From NCBI RefSeq assembly GCF_030704535.1, contig NC_081822.1, positions 33,463,501 through 33,527,500 of the forward strand: DNA of 64,000 bases. Direction: 5' to 3'. This document shows positions 36,001 through 46,700 of this stretch, piece after piece. This stretch comes from Vitis vinifera. Taxonomy: Eukaryota; Streptophyta; Magnoliopsida; Vitales; Vitaceae. The position numbers were made by a program, and so were the translations under genes. The notes below the pieces were generated by a model. That model had not been told where the DNA came from, did not search any database, and worked only from the letters and a program-made list of their open reading frames with translations. Within the stretch, counting starts at the first letter, position 1. Each line of letters opens with the position of its first letter.

Positions 36001-36133
36001 ATAACTTTATATATTATATCAAAACCCTATTCACACATATTTACATCTATATAAAGAACAAATATGCAAACAATACCAAAACCATCATAAAATTCCACAA
36101 GTTTTATTACTTACCATCATTTGATTTTTTCAT
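33020..36133 (-). pseudogene. MuDR/MULE transposase relic
   Basis: A probable first exon of 19 nt starts at ATG 36133 (MKKSND) with a GT donor at 36114. The next begins at 35487 (VVDEVGIMLLYEGEW), the N-terminal MuDR-type domain. The frame then runs past three stops: TAG near 34675, TGA near 34400 and TAA near 34011. Downstream are the DNA-binding segment (CKWRVRATK), the DDE transposase core with AVDGTFL, VISDRHGSIEKAV and GIVESLNAV, the SWIM finger CTCRQFDLDHIPCAHAIAA, and a CCHC knuckle CSRCGQYGHNQKTC near the C-terminus. The catalytic D, D and E positions remain. Full-length transposases of this family have about 700-850 residues. The stops make it non-functional as read. Confidence 0.92.
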
Positions 36134-36539
36134 ATAGACAATGTTTCTCCACACTACACTTTTTAAGCTGATGGTTTCCTTCTTTTAATCCCTTTTTTCA
36201 TGGCTATAAATGATATTAAAAAAATTATAACAATTTCAAACTTATTTAAATATTTACTACATCTCATTAAATGTTTGAAAATATTCAATAAATAAAACAT
36301 GAAAGAAAAAAATATGGAAAAATAAAAATAAACGTACACTGTTTATCCAACCACAACTTAAAGCGCTTTAAGTTGAAGAAATCCGAAGAGAAACTGTGTG
36401 AGACTTGAAGAAATGCACTGAAAAGAGAGAAACGAAATAACAGGAGAAAATGAAAAAAAGGAGAAAGTGGAAGAAATAATAAAAAAAGAGGTGAATGGAG
36501 GGAAATAAAATTAGAATGGGAGGGAAAAAGGAGTTGATG

Positions 36540-36647
36540 TAGCTAAGGGGTATTTTTGTCCAGATCGGGTCATTTTGGAGGCTATTAAAAGTGGGGGGTT
36601 AGTTTTACAATATTGAGGGTTTTTTGTCCCTTTTGATCAGTTTTCCC
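36540..36647 (-). repeat. MULE right terminal inverted repeat
   Basis: Inverted partner of 30463-30571. It is followed directly by the target duplication TAGTTTTTT at 36648-36656. Confidence 0.93.
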
Positions 36648-36859
36648 TAGTTTTTTTGTGTTTCTTATACAAGTTCTCTATTTGTGATTAAATATTGCAA
36701 TTTGGAAATGTATTACCAAGTGAAAAATTAGGTGCAACAACTAATTTCATTGGTACATAGTTTTTTGTTTTTTATTTTTATGTGTATGCATTATTTCAAT
36801 AACAAGTGAAAAAATTATTAAATTAAAACTAAAATTAAACAATTATCTTCTTTGATGCT

Positions 36860-37201
36860 TTTACTAAGTGTCAAGGAATGAGAGCAATTCTCTTCAATGA
36901 CGCTTTCTAGAAGTGTCATTATAATTTGATATTTGAAAGCGTTAAACAATGACACTTATAGAAAGTGTCAAGGTTTCTTCTACTCAACAATGACGCTTAT
37001 AAAAGTGTCAATGTAATCTGATATAACTAACAATGACACTTTTTTTAAGCGTTAAGATTTTTTTCAATGGCGCTTTCTAAAAGCGTCATTGTAGGCAAAT
37101 ACTTATTATAACAGACTAGTAGATGACGTTTTGGGGAAACGCCATTTAATGTATTTCTCGACACTTAAAAAGCTTTATGGTTAACCTTTTTTCTTATAGT
37201 G
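36860..37201 (-). repeat. CACTA right subterminal repeats and terminus
   Basis: Repeated AAGTGTCA, AATGACGCTT, AATGACACTT, AAGCGTCATTG and GGCGCTTTCTA words occur in both orientations about every 40-60 bp. The end is TTTTTTCTTATAGTG. This mirrors the left subterminal array at 25389-25620. Confidence 0.88.
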
Positions 37202-37204
37202 ACA

Positions 37205-37272
37205 TATCTTCCCGTTCCACACTAATCCACAAGAAAAGCAACATGATGTGGTTGTTCTTCCTCTACCCCAAA
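37205..37272 (+). pseudogene. Copia relic, continuation after the CACTA insertion
   Basis: The translation FPFHTNPQEKQ then HDVVVLPLPQ continues the copia pol linker after integrase that stops at FHEH before 25388. This confirms that the CACTA element inserted into the copia relic. Similarity ends at about 37272, so the copia element is also truncated on this side. Confidence 0.75.
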
Positions 37273-37625
37273 AAATTTTGGTGTGATAAGGAATTTGGAA
37301 TTGTTTGGGAGGGAATTTGGACTTTTTGGAAGAGGTGTACGGCTACCACATATTGGAACATAGCCATTTGGAGATTTTTTTTTTTTTGGATAAGGAAGGA
37401 GTGGGCCTTTTCTTGGAGTACACAGCTAAAAAGAATTTTGGTGTGATAAGGAATTTGGAAATTTTAAATCTCGGGGGATTATTTTTGGGAAAGCATTTGA
37501 AGTGGAAGAGGTGCACAACTACAAGATATTGGAAGACATGATTTGGATGATTTGAGGATTGAAAGGACTCTCTTATTGGAAAGTGAATTAACAGCTCACA
37601 TGGAGAGAAAGGAGTGGTCCTCATT
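37273..37625. repeat. Two imperfect tandem copies of an about 165-bp segment
   Basis: Copy one starts near 37274 and copy two near 37435. Both begin AATTTTGGTGTGATAAGGAATTTGGAA-like and later contain GGAAGAGGTG(T/C)AC followed by a TATTGGAA word. The frames here (37177-37541) have no recognised domain. Confidence 0.75.
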
Positions 37626-38568
37626 GTTTTCTACAGGTCTCATGAATCTTTAAATATTGGGAGGAAAAGACTTGAATGTTTGTTAGGTCAATGGATTAAC
37701 GAAGTTCCGTCCTCCATTCCCACCTATCAAGATTGAATCAATAATAATGTAAATTAAATTAATGTCATATAAATTGAATTTATAAAACAAAACCAAGAGA
37801 ACTGAATTATTTAAAAAGAAATTGGTTTTAAATTATAATTTATAAATAAACTCTAAAAAAACTAGATTATGGGTTAGAAAATGTACTCTAAAGAGAAAAT
37901 AAAATTTAAATTTTATAAAATCGCAACGAGTCATATCACCATAACTAGTTATGATAACTACTAATTTTAAATAAATTTATTTTAGTTATTTTTCAAAAAA
38001 AAAGAAAGGTAAAAAGATTTTAAATAGGTGTATTTAATTATTTTCTAAAAAATGTTTTATATATGAAATTTATTTTTCAAAAACTAAATTTTATATATGA
38101 AATAAATGTTAATCTATTTACACTCAACCTCATAAAAAAAATTAACCCTTTATTTCATTAAAAGAAAAATAAATAAAAAAGAAAACAAGACAAAATTAAT
38201 TCTGTTGATTTCATAGCTTTCTTTCTTCCTCGGACCCATGTGAGACGCTAAACCCAGTTTGGTCAGACCCATGTGTCACGCTAAACCCAGTCTTTTTTTA
38301 AGGCATCAAATGTAGGTGGATGAATGGTAGCTGGAATCAAACTTCTTTCTTGCATTTAAAATAAAATGATAGCTAAAAATATTGCAATCCATTTTTATAT
38401 TTGATACATGGAGAATAATTTGTAAACAATAGAAAAGATTCGGGATCCAGAGGAGTTCATCGCCGTCTTTCTACCTACCAGTGTTTTCCTGGAATTTCGT
38501 TCCGTCTTTTATGAAGAAATTGCCTGCCATTTGAGTTAAGTTGAGTAAGATCTCACAGTGAAGAGTGG
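37626..38568. other. Upstream region of the TIR-TIR-NB-LRR gene
   Basis: AT-rich with no other gene. At 38233-38292 a 33-bp unit GACCCATGTG...CTAAACCCAGT is present twice in tandem, about 280 bp upstream of the start codon. It could be part of the promoter or 5-prime untranslated region, but no regulatory function is shown. Confidence 0.55.
38233..38292 (+). repeat. 33-bp tandem duplication in the receptor 5-prime flank
   Basis: GACCCATGTGAGACGCTAAA at 38233 and GACCCATGTGTCACGCTAAA at 38266, each followed by CCCAGT. The period is 33 bp. Confidence 0.88.
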
Positions 38569-39092
38569 ATGGCTTTTGCAGACCCTCAAAGTCAAAGAGC
38601 GTCTTCTTCTTCTTCTTCCTCTTCTATTTCTACTCGTGGATGGAATTACGATGTTTTCTTGAGCTTTATGGGTGAAGATACTCGCCATAATTTTACAGAT
38701 CATCTCTACAGAGCTTTGGATCAGAAAGGGATTCGTACCTTTAGGGATCATGAAGAGCTACGAAGAGGAGAAGAGATTGCAGCAGAACTTTTAAAAGCTA
38801 TTGAAGAGTCAAGGATTTGTGTCGTAATTCTGTCGAAAAACTATGCCCGTTCTAGGTGGTGTTTGGATGAACTGGTAAAGATCATGGGGTGGAAGAAGTG
38901 TATGGGACAATTAGTGCTTCCGATTTTCTACCAGGTGGACCCCTCCAATGTGCGAAAACAGAAGGGGAGTTATGGAGAAGCATTAGCCGATCATGAAAGA
39001 AATGCAGACGAGGAAGGAATGTCGAAGATAAAGAGGTGGAGGGAAGCGTTGTGGAATGTGGGGAAGATTAGCGGATGGTGTTTAAAGAATGG
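38569..39092 (+). CDS. Receptor exon 1: first TIR domain
   Basis: ATG at 38569, then a Ser-rich leader and a full TIR domain (YDVFLSFMGEDTRHNF, GIRTFRDHEEL, ILSKNYARS, WCLDELVKI, VLPIFYQVDPS). The usual Arg of SFRGEDTR is Met. The donor follows GG at 39093. The putative catalytic Glu is present. Confidence 0.9.
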
Positions 39093-39248
39093 GTAACTAT
39101 AACTTCTTTTCTTTGCAATTATATCTGATGATAAATCGTGTTTTCTAAATAAAGCTAAAAGCATATATGATCCAGAGCACTTAATTCATGTTTTGCTGAT
39201 GTTTGCAACCATTGACTCACCCCATGTGTCATGCTTTGCCACTTGCAG

Positions 39249-39836
39249 ACCCGAGGCACATGTTATTGAGGACATTACTTCCACTGTTTGGAAGAGTTTA
39301 AACCGGGAACTCTTACATGTTGAGAAGAACCTTGTTGGGATGGATCGTCGAAGGGCGTCTTCTTCTACTTCTACTTCTACTTCTACTTGTATTGGTCCAT
39401 GGGAATATGAAGTTTTCTTGAGTTTTAGGGGTCAAGATACCAGACAAAATTTCACAGATCATCTCTATGCAGCTTTGTATCAGAAAGGGATTCGAACCTT
39501 TAGAATGGATCATACCAAGGGAGAAATGATTTTGCCAACTACTTTGAGAGCTATTGAGATGTCAAGGTGCTTTCTCGTAATTCTCTCGAAAAACTATGCC
39601 CATTCCAAGTGGTGTTTGGACGAGTTGAAGGAGATCATGGAGTCGAGGCGACAAATGGGAAAAATAGTTTTTCCAGTTTTCTATCATGTGAATCCTTCCG
39701 ATGTGCGAAATCAGGGGGAGAGTTATGGAGAAGCGTTGGCCAATCATGAAAGAAAAATTCCTCTGGAGTATACACAGAAGTTGAGAGCAGCTTTGAGGGA
39801 AGTGGGCAATCTTTCTGGATGGCATATACAGAATGG
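39249..39836 (+). CDS. Receptor exon 2: linker fused to second TIR domain
   Basis: It opens with EAHVIEDITSTVWKSLNREL and EKNLVGMDRR, which normally begins the NB-ARC exon of this family. It then passes straight into a Ser/Thr-rich leader (ASSSTSTSTST) and a second TIR domain (YEVFLSFRGQDTRQNF, GIRTFRMDHTKGE, WCLDELKEI, FYHVNPSDV). Exon 3 again starts with a version of the same linker. The exon therefore looks like a fusion of the start of one gene's NB-ARC exon to another gene's TIR exon. Confidence 0.88.
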
Positions 39837-41553
39837 GTAAATATAGCTTGTTCGATTCGCATAATCTTTTGCAAGTATCCTTTTATCTTTCTATACATAA
39901 TGATAAATCAGAAATCTACTAGAATTTATAATCAGCACATGCATCTTATCCTAAAAAATAAAGTGATGGTGCATGATCAGCTACATCATGCAGCTGAAGT
40001 TGTGAAGTTAGAATTGCAGCTTCTTCCCAATTAGGAGACCATTTAATCTACAAATTTAGGACCTTAATTTACATCCCATTAGTATTGCAACCTAGCAAAC
40101 TAGTATTGAAAACTGATATAGTAAGTAGTACATCCTCATCCATTGAAAAAAAAATAAAAAAAAATCATAGGTCTTCAAATTGGTTCTCCGGGAAAAATGG
40201 GAACCAATTTGGAGGTTTTTATTTTTATTTTTATTTTTATTTTTTTAATTTATTGCTAATGCATTACCCTTTCAAATTATAGATTACATTTAAGACTTGA
40301 AGTCATGCAGATGACTCAAGGTGGAAGGCAAAACCTAGCTTCTTAATGAGACTTTAAAAATTATATACTTTTAAAATGTACTCCATCTTTTGTTTTATTC
40401 AAAATAAAGTCTTTCAAGCTTTATATTTATCCTTGAAATGCATAAAGGAACCCCTTGTTTAATTTGTTCGCACAAAAAAAACTATAGGAAACCCTTGTTT
40501 AACTTGTTCACACAAATAAAACCCATAGATTTTTTTTTTTAATTACAATTATTGAGTTAAGTTATTGCCCATATTATATTATTTTGATTAGAATTAGTTT
40601 TTTCGAAATCCAAAACAACATTGTGTCTTCTTTCCCTTCTACTAAGAGGGTGTTTTGTAAAACTTAATACTTAATAAAATTAATTTAAAATTTATTCTAA
40701 ATCATCAAATTAACACATATTTGCTCTCACTAATTTTAACTCCTATTTACTTTGACTAATCTTAAATAATAAATTTATTTGTTAAACATATATTGTAGAT
40801 GTCTAGAATGGTTAAAAAATATTTACTATAAAAGATGGGTTGTGAATGTGGAGTTATGATTGTGTAATACTCTCACTAAACATGAGGACATGAGGTAAAA
40901 GCAATTTGGGATTGAGAATAAAGAACCTAATTTGACTTACTATTTAAAATTATTTTTTACTTTAAATTATAATATTAAGTTATTTAGCTAAACATGCTTA
41001 ATCAATTAATGACTTAAATTAAGTTATCAAGTCATTAAATTGATCTATCAAAGACCCTCTAAAATTTAATTGATTTCCTATTTCTTTTCATTCTTTTGTA
41101 TGGTTAATATGTTAGTATGGGAAAACAACTATACATACAAATGCCATCTTAGGATGGACCTAATGAAAAATAAGCTTACGAAAGGAAGAGTACTAAAGTT
41201 TAAAATAAAGGTGAACATCATCTAAGAAGGGAGTTGAGTAATCTTTTTAGTATGGATAAAGGTTAGCAAAGATGAAATAAAGGGCAAAATTTAGAATGGT
41301 TTTTTATTTTTTATTTTTTGAGATAAAGGTTAACAAAGAAATAAAGGGCAACATGTAAAAACTTTTTTTTTTTTTTCTTATGGTGTTCTAATGCTTATTG
41401 AAATGTCTAATTATTTCATCCTTATCCCCTTAACAAATTCTAATTGCCCATGATTCATGTTTTATATGAATCTAAGCATAATCAAGTTTACTTCATGTTT
41501 TCTACCATTTGTTGCTCTGTTAGCTCACCTATGTATGTGCCTTATGGCAACAG
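39837..41553 (+). other. Long intron between TIR2 and NB-ARC exons
   Basis: 1.7 kb, AT-rich, GT-AG. It holds a short TTTTTA-type microsatellite near 40215-40245. No transposon end or gene was recognised. Confidence 0.75.
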
Positions 41554-42658
41554 GTTTGAGTCAGATTTTATCAAGGATATTACTCGCGTTATTTTGATGA
41601 AGTTTAGTCAAAAACTCTTACAAGTTGACAAGAACCTCATTGGGATGGATTATCGTTTGGAAGACATGGAAGAAATTTTTCCACAAATAATAGACCCATT
41701 ATCAAATAATGTTCACATGGTTGGGATCTATGGATTTGGAGGAATTGGTAAGACAACCATGGCTAAAGTTTTATACAACCGAATTGGTGCCCAGTTCATG
41801 ATTACTAGCTTTATTGCTAATGTTAGAGAGGATTCTAAAAGTCGGGGTCTACTTTATTTACAAAAACAACTTCTTCATGATATCTTGCCAAAAAGGAAGA
41901 ATTTTATAAGGAATGTTGATGAAGGGATCCATATGATAAAAGACAGACTATGCTTTAAAAAGGTTCTTCTTGTTCTTGATGATGTTGATGATTTGAACCA
42001 ATTGGAAGCTTTAGCTGGTGATCATAATTGGTTTGGTCCAGGAAGTAGAATTATTGTAACAACCAGAGATAAGCATTTGTTGGAGGTGCATGAAATAGAT
42101 GCATTATATGAGGCTAAGAAATTAGATCACAAGGAAGCTGTTGAACTATTTTGTTGGAATGCATTTAAACAGAACCATCCAAAAGAAGACTATGAAACAC
42201 TTTCAAACTCGGTGGTACATTATGTTAATGGTCTTCCATTAGGTCTTAAGGTTTTGGGTTGTTTCCTATATGGCAAGACAGTATGTCAATGGGAAAGTGA
42301 ATTGCAAAAACTACAAAGGGAACCTAACCAAGAAATCCAACGTGTGCTTAAGAGAAGTTATGATGTATTAGATTACACGCAACAACAAATATTCTTAGAT
42401 GTTGCTTGCTTCTTTAATGGAGAGGATAAAGATTTTGTTACTAGAATCCTAGATGCTTGCAACTTCTATGCAGAGAGTGGAATAGGAGTCCTTGGTGATA
42501 AATGCTTCATAACTATCTTAGACAATAAGATATGGATGCATGATTTGTTACAACAAATGGGACGAGACATTGTTCGACAAGAATGTCCTAAAGACCCTGG
42601 AAAATGGAGTAGATTGTGCTATCCTGAGGTTGTAAATCGTGTATTGACAAGAAAAATG
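41554..42658 (+). CDS. Receptor exon 3: NB-ARC domain
   Basis: The exon is open from FESDFIKDITRV to VLTRKM before a GTAAGA donor. Nucleotide-binding and ARC motifs are all intact, including the P-loop lysine, both Walker B aspartates and M-H-D. Nothing in this exon suggests decay. Confidence 0.92.
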
Positions 42659-42804
42659 GTAAGAACAAATGCAAATGAATCTACTTTCATGCTTAAGGTT
42701 ATTCCGAATACCTAAGCTTCAACAATATCATTTTTGTTTAAGTTACATGTCTTACTTTACTTTTATGCATTTTGCTTTACTCATCATCTAATCTTGTTTA
42801 TCAG

Positions 42805-43116
42805 GGAACAGAGGCAATTGAAGGCATACTTCTAAACTTGTCTAGATTGATGCGGATACACATTTCTACTGAAGCTTTTGCAATGATGAAGAATCTTAGA
42901 CTGCTCAAAATCTATTGGGATCTAGAATATGCTTTTATGAGGGAGGATAATAAAGTAAAGCTGTCCAAAGACTTTGAATTCCCTTCTTATGAGCTAAGAT
43001 ATCTCCATTGGCATGGATATCCTTTGGAATCTTTACCATTAGGATTTTATGCAGAGGACCTTGTTGAACTTGACATGTGTTATAGCAGCTTAAAACGACT
43101 TTGGGAAGGTGACTTG
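42805..43116 (+). CDS. Receptor exon 4: region between NB-ARC and LRR
   Basis: 312 bp, 104 codons, phase 0 at both ends. It contains GTEAIEGILLNLS, STEAFAMMKNLRLLKIY, LRYLHWHGYPLESLP and LVELDMCYSSLKRLW, the first leucine-rich units typical of plant TNL exon 3/4. Confidence 0.9.
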
Positions 43117-43225
43117 GTATGATGATTGATTGTTTGTTCGTGTTTCTTCTTTGATTAAACTCTAAAGTTCATGAAAGCTGATATATCAAAGTAATTTATT
43201 TTTGTTTTTGTTTTTTATGTTACAG

Positions 43226-43320
43226 CTTGTTGAAAAGTTAAATACTATAAAAGTTAGTTTCTCTCAACACCTCATTGAAATTCCAGACATGACAGTTACT
43301 GCACCCAATCTGGAGAAACT
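43226..43320 (+). CDS. Receptor exon 5, part before the copia insertion
   Basis: 31 codons from LVEKLNTIK to APNLEKL. The frame then runs into the LTR and ends at a stop at 43427-43429. AAACT at 43316-43320 is the target duplication, repeated at 47526-47530. Confidence 0.9.
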
Positions 43321-43694
43321 TGAAGAATTTGAAGAAAAATATGAAGAATTTGAAGACAAAATATGGAGGAACACCTCAATTCATTCTGTGATACCTCACT
43401 TTACAATGAATGAAAGCATAAATAAATAGCCTACGGATATGAGACAATTCCGGAATGGAATTTCCCTTACATGGAAAGTGAATAAACTACTCTTACATGG
43501 GAAGTGAATAAACTACTCTTACATGGAAAGTGAATAAACTACCTTGCTAGAATTACTCCTAAATATATAAACTACTCTTACATGGAAAGTGAATAAACTA
43601 CATTGCTAGAATTACTCCTAAATCAATTATAATAAAGGCTGTACATTACACTAATTAGGGAAGTAAACAGAGGATGTTGGCTTGATTTCCAACA
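43321..43694 (-). repeat. Copia LTR (3-prime LTR in element orientation)
   Basis: 374 bp, TG...CA, near-identical to 47152-47525. It contains four copies of the 20-bp word ACATGG(A/G)AAGTGAATAAACT, and a duplicated AATTTGAAGA-type motif at its plus-strand left end. Confidence 0.97.
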
Positions 43695-43701
43695 CTCCCC
43701 C

Positions 43702-46700
43702 TCAAGCCGCGTTGTAGATGTTGATCATTCCAAGTTTTTCTGTCAGATCTTCGAAGTTAACTCGAGTAAGAGCTTTTGTGAGAATGTCAGCCGTTTGACA
43801 GTTTGTCGGAGTGTAGCTGACTTTGAAAACTCCTTCTTCAATCTTTTCCTTGATAAAGTGTCGATCTATCTCCACGTGCTTAGTTCGATCATGATGAACC
43901 GGATTCTTAGCGATACTGATGGCAGCTTGATTGTCGCAGTATAACACCATGGGATGCTTTAATGGAACCCGTAATTCTTCTAACAGCCTGTTCAACCAGA
44001 TTCCCTCGCAGATACCTTGTGCCATAGCACGAAATTCTGCCTCAGCACTGCTACGGGCTACCACTGACTGTTTCTTGCTTCGCCATGTAACCAAGTTCCC
44101 CCAGACAAATGAACAATAGCCTGAAGTTGATCTCCGATTAGTCACTGAACCTGCCCAATCTGCATCTGAAAAAATCTCAATCTCTTTATTTGTTGTTCTT
44201 TGAAAGAAGAGACCCTTTCCCAGTGTCATCTTGAGGTATCTCAATATTCTGATCACAGCAGTCATGTGTTTTTCGGTTGGATTATTCATGAATTGACTTA
44301 CCACACTAACGGAGAAGCCGATGTCTGGCCTTGTATGAGAAAGATAGATGAGTTTCCCCACAAGACGTTGATATCTTCCTTTATCAACTGGCGCACTTCC
44401 ATCACTTTCTTCCAGTTTGACAGTTGTATCCATAGGTGTTTCTGCCGGCTTGCATCCTAGCATTCCTGTTTCATTCAATAAGTCCATAACATATTTGCGT
44501 TGTGAGACTGCTATACCTTTCTTTGACCTAGCAATCTCCATTCCGAGAAAGTACTTGAGGTTTCCAAGATCCTTGATCTCAAATTCCTTTGTCAGTAATT
44601 TTTTAAGTAAGTCAATTTTCTCTTCATGATCACCTGTCAAAATTATGTCGTCCACATATACAATGATAATTGCCAGTTTCCCTTCTGGGAAGTGTTTCAC
44701 AAATAATGTGTGATCGGATTGACATTGAACGAATCCGTACCCTTTCACTACCTTAGTGAACCGTTCAAACCAGGCCCTGGGAGATTGTTTGAGACCATAC
44801 AAGGATTTTCGGAGTCTGCAAACCTTGTTGAAATTTGATGTCGTCTCAAGTCCAGCAGGAATGTCCATGTAAACTTCTTCCTCTAAGTCACCATTGAGGA
44901 AGGCATTCTTCACATCAAGTTGGTGAAGAGACCAATCGAGATTAGCTACCAAGGATAAAAGTACACGAACAGTATTGAGCTTGGCAACTGGAGCAAAAGT
45001 TTCTTGATAGTCAATGCCATAAGATTGGGTGAATCCTTTGGCAACCAACCGAGCCTTATACCTGTCCACATTACCATCTGCCTTGTACTTTACTGTGAAA
45101 ATCCACTTACACCCAACTGGTTTCTTACCTCTTGGGAGGTCAGTAATTTCCCACGTACCATTCTTTTCCAGCGCCCGAACTTCCTCATCGACTGCCGCCT
45201 TCCACTTAGGATACTTGAAAGCTTCCTGAATATTCTGAGGAACTTGTATCTCTGTGATGCTAGAAGTGAATGCACGAAACGTAGGTGATAGCTTATCATA
45301 AGAAATAAAATTTCCAATGGGATGCTGAGTGCATGATCTAACTCCTTTCCTCCAAGCTATGGGCATATTAAGAATATCATTTTCTAACTCGGAATCAACA
45401 GTACCATCAGGAGCGTTGTTACCTGGAAGTTTGCTTGGATTAGGACCCGGTTCTGCCTCATGGGTTTGTTGAGAAAGTGTTCTTTCCTCCGTTTCCTCTT
45501 GGATGTGCTCCTTATCCCACAAGTCAACAATGGACTCGGGTTGATTAAATGACTCTGGAGGAATGTGATTTTCAGTGGTGATGGGTGACTCACTGAATGA
45601 CTCAAGATCCCAAAATTGATATTCCTGAGTTGAATTCTCCCCCTGAATATCGTTTTTGGGATAGTAAGGTTGGGTTTCAAAAAAGGTGACATCCATTGAA
45701 TTGTAGAATTTTCTTGTGACCGGAGAGTAACACTTATACTCTTTTTGATTTGAAGAATACCCAAGAAAGATGCACTTGAGTGACCTAGGATCAAGTTTAC
45801 TTCTATGTTGTTGATTGATATGAACAAAGACAGAGCACCCGAAAATTTTGGGTGGGACGGTGGAGATGAGACGAGTAGTCGGAAAGGATTTTAGGAGTGT
45901 TTGACAAGGTGTTTGGAATTTTAGTACCCTAGACGGCATCCTATTGATGAGGTAGGCTGCCGTAAGGACAGCTTGCCCCCAGAATAATTTTGGAACATTC
46001 ATGGAGAACATTAGTGATCTAGCCACCTCTAACAAATGCCTATTTTTCCTTTCAGCAATTCCGTTTTGTTGTGGGGTATCAACACATGAACTTAAGTGAA
46101 CTATCCCTTCTTGTGCTAGAAATTCTCCTAGAATGGAGTTGAAATAATCCCTAGCATTATCAGACTTTAGAATTTGTATTTTTGACTGGAATTGGGTCTG
46201 AATCATATTTTTAAAATTTTTGAAAATTTGACTCGTTTCAGATTTTTCTTTCATGAGGAATACCCAAGTTAATCTAGTGTGATCATCTATGAATGAGACA
46301 AACCACCTAGTACCAGTTACATTTTTTATTCTTGACGGACCCCAGATATCGCTATGAATCATTGAGAATGGACTAGACTCTTTATAGGGTTGAATGGGAA
46401 AATGAGACTGGACTTGCTTTGATAATTGACAGATTTCACACTCAAAGGATTTTGGATTTTTATTAAATAATGAAGGAAATAAATGCTTGAGATACATAAC
46501 ATTTGGATGACCTAAGCGATAGTGCCACAACCTAATTGCACTATCGTTATTTTGACATGAAACCGAAAAAGAATTACTACCAACTGTCATTTGAGGTTGT
46601 TCTTGTGGATCATGGCGCTCCTTAAGGATGTAGAGTCCAGAGCATTCCTCAGCATTGCCAATCGTCTTCCCCGAATCCAAATCCTGAAATTCACAGTGAG

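Larger units (their letters stand above)
30463..36647. mobile_element. Mutator-like element (MULE) with transposase and ULP1 protease relics, Kaonashi-like
   Basis: Terminal inverted repeats of about 100 bp: the left begins GGGATAACCGATTAAAAGGG at 30463, and the right, read inward, begins GGGAAAACTGATCAAAAGGG. Both then share CCCTCAATATTG, CTAACCCC and GGACAAAAATACCCC. The flanks are a perfect 9-bp direct repeat, TAGTTTTTT (30454-30462 and 36648-36656). The interior holds a plus-strand ULP1-type protease relic, a hairpin-rich 74-bp tandem repeat and a minus-strand MuDR transposase with MULE, SWIM and zinc-knuckle parts. A MULE bearing a ULP-like gene matches the Kaonashi/KI type described in Arabidopsis. 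Both genes have stops, so it cannot move on its own. It lies within the CACTA element, so it inserted later. Confidence 0.93.
25389..37201. mobile_element. CACTA (En/Spm-type) transposon, split by a MULE
   Basis: The left end is CACTAGTAGGAAAAA at 25389; the right end is TTTTTTCTTATAGTG, finishing at 37201, i.e. CACTATAAGAAAAAA on the other strand. ACA flanks both sides (25386-25388 and 37202-37204), the 3-bp target duplication of this superfamily. The copia frame continues across the site once the element and one ACA are removed. Subterminal regions are rich in GACGCTT/AAGTGTCA words in both orientations. Without the nested MULE the element is about 5.6 kb. No CACTA transposase was recognised; the interior holds a captured CPL-like exon and a LINE tail, so it looks non-autonomous (Pack-CACTA-like). 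Confidence 0.9.

Noticed and set aside
25389..37201. Helitron as an explanation for the gene-capturing region
   Set aside because: The ends are CACTA...TAGTG with a 3-bp target duplication. Helitrons make no duplication and end in CTRR with a hairpin.
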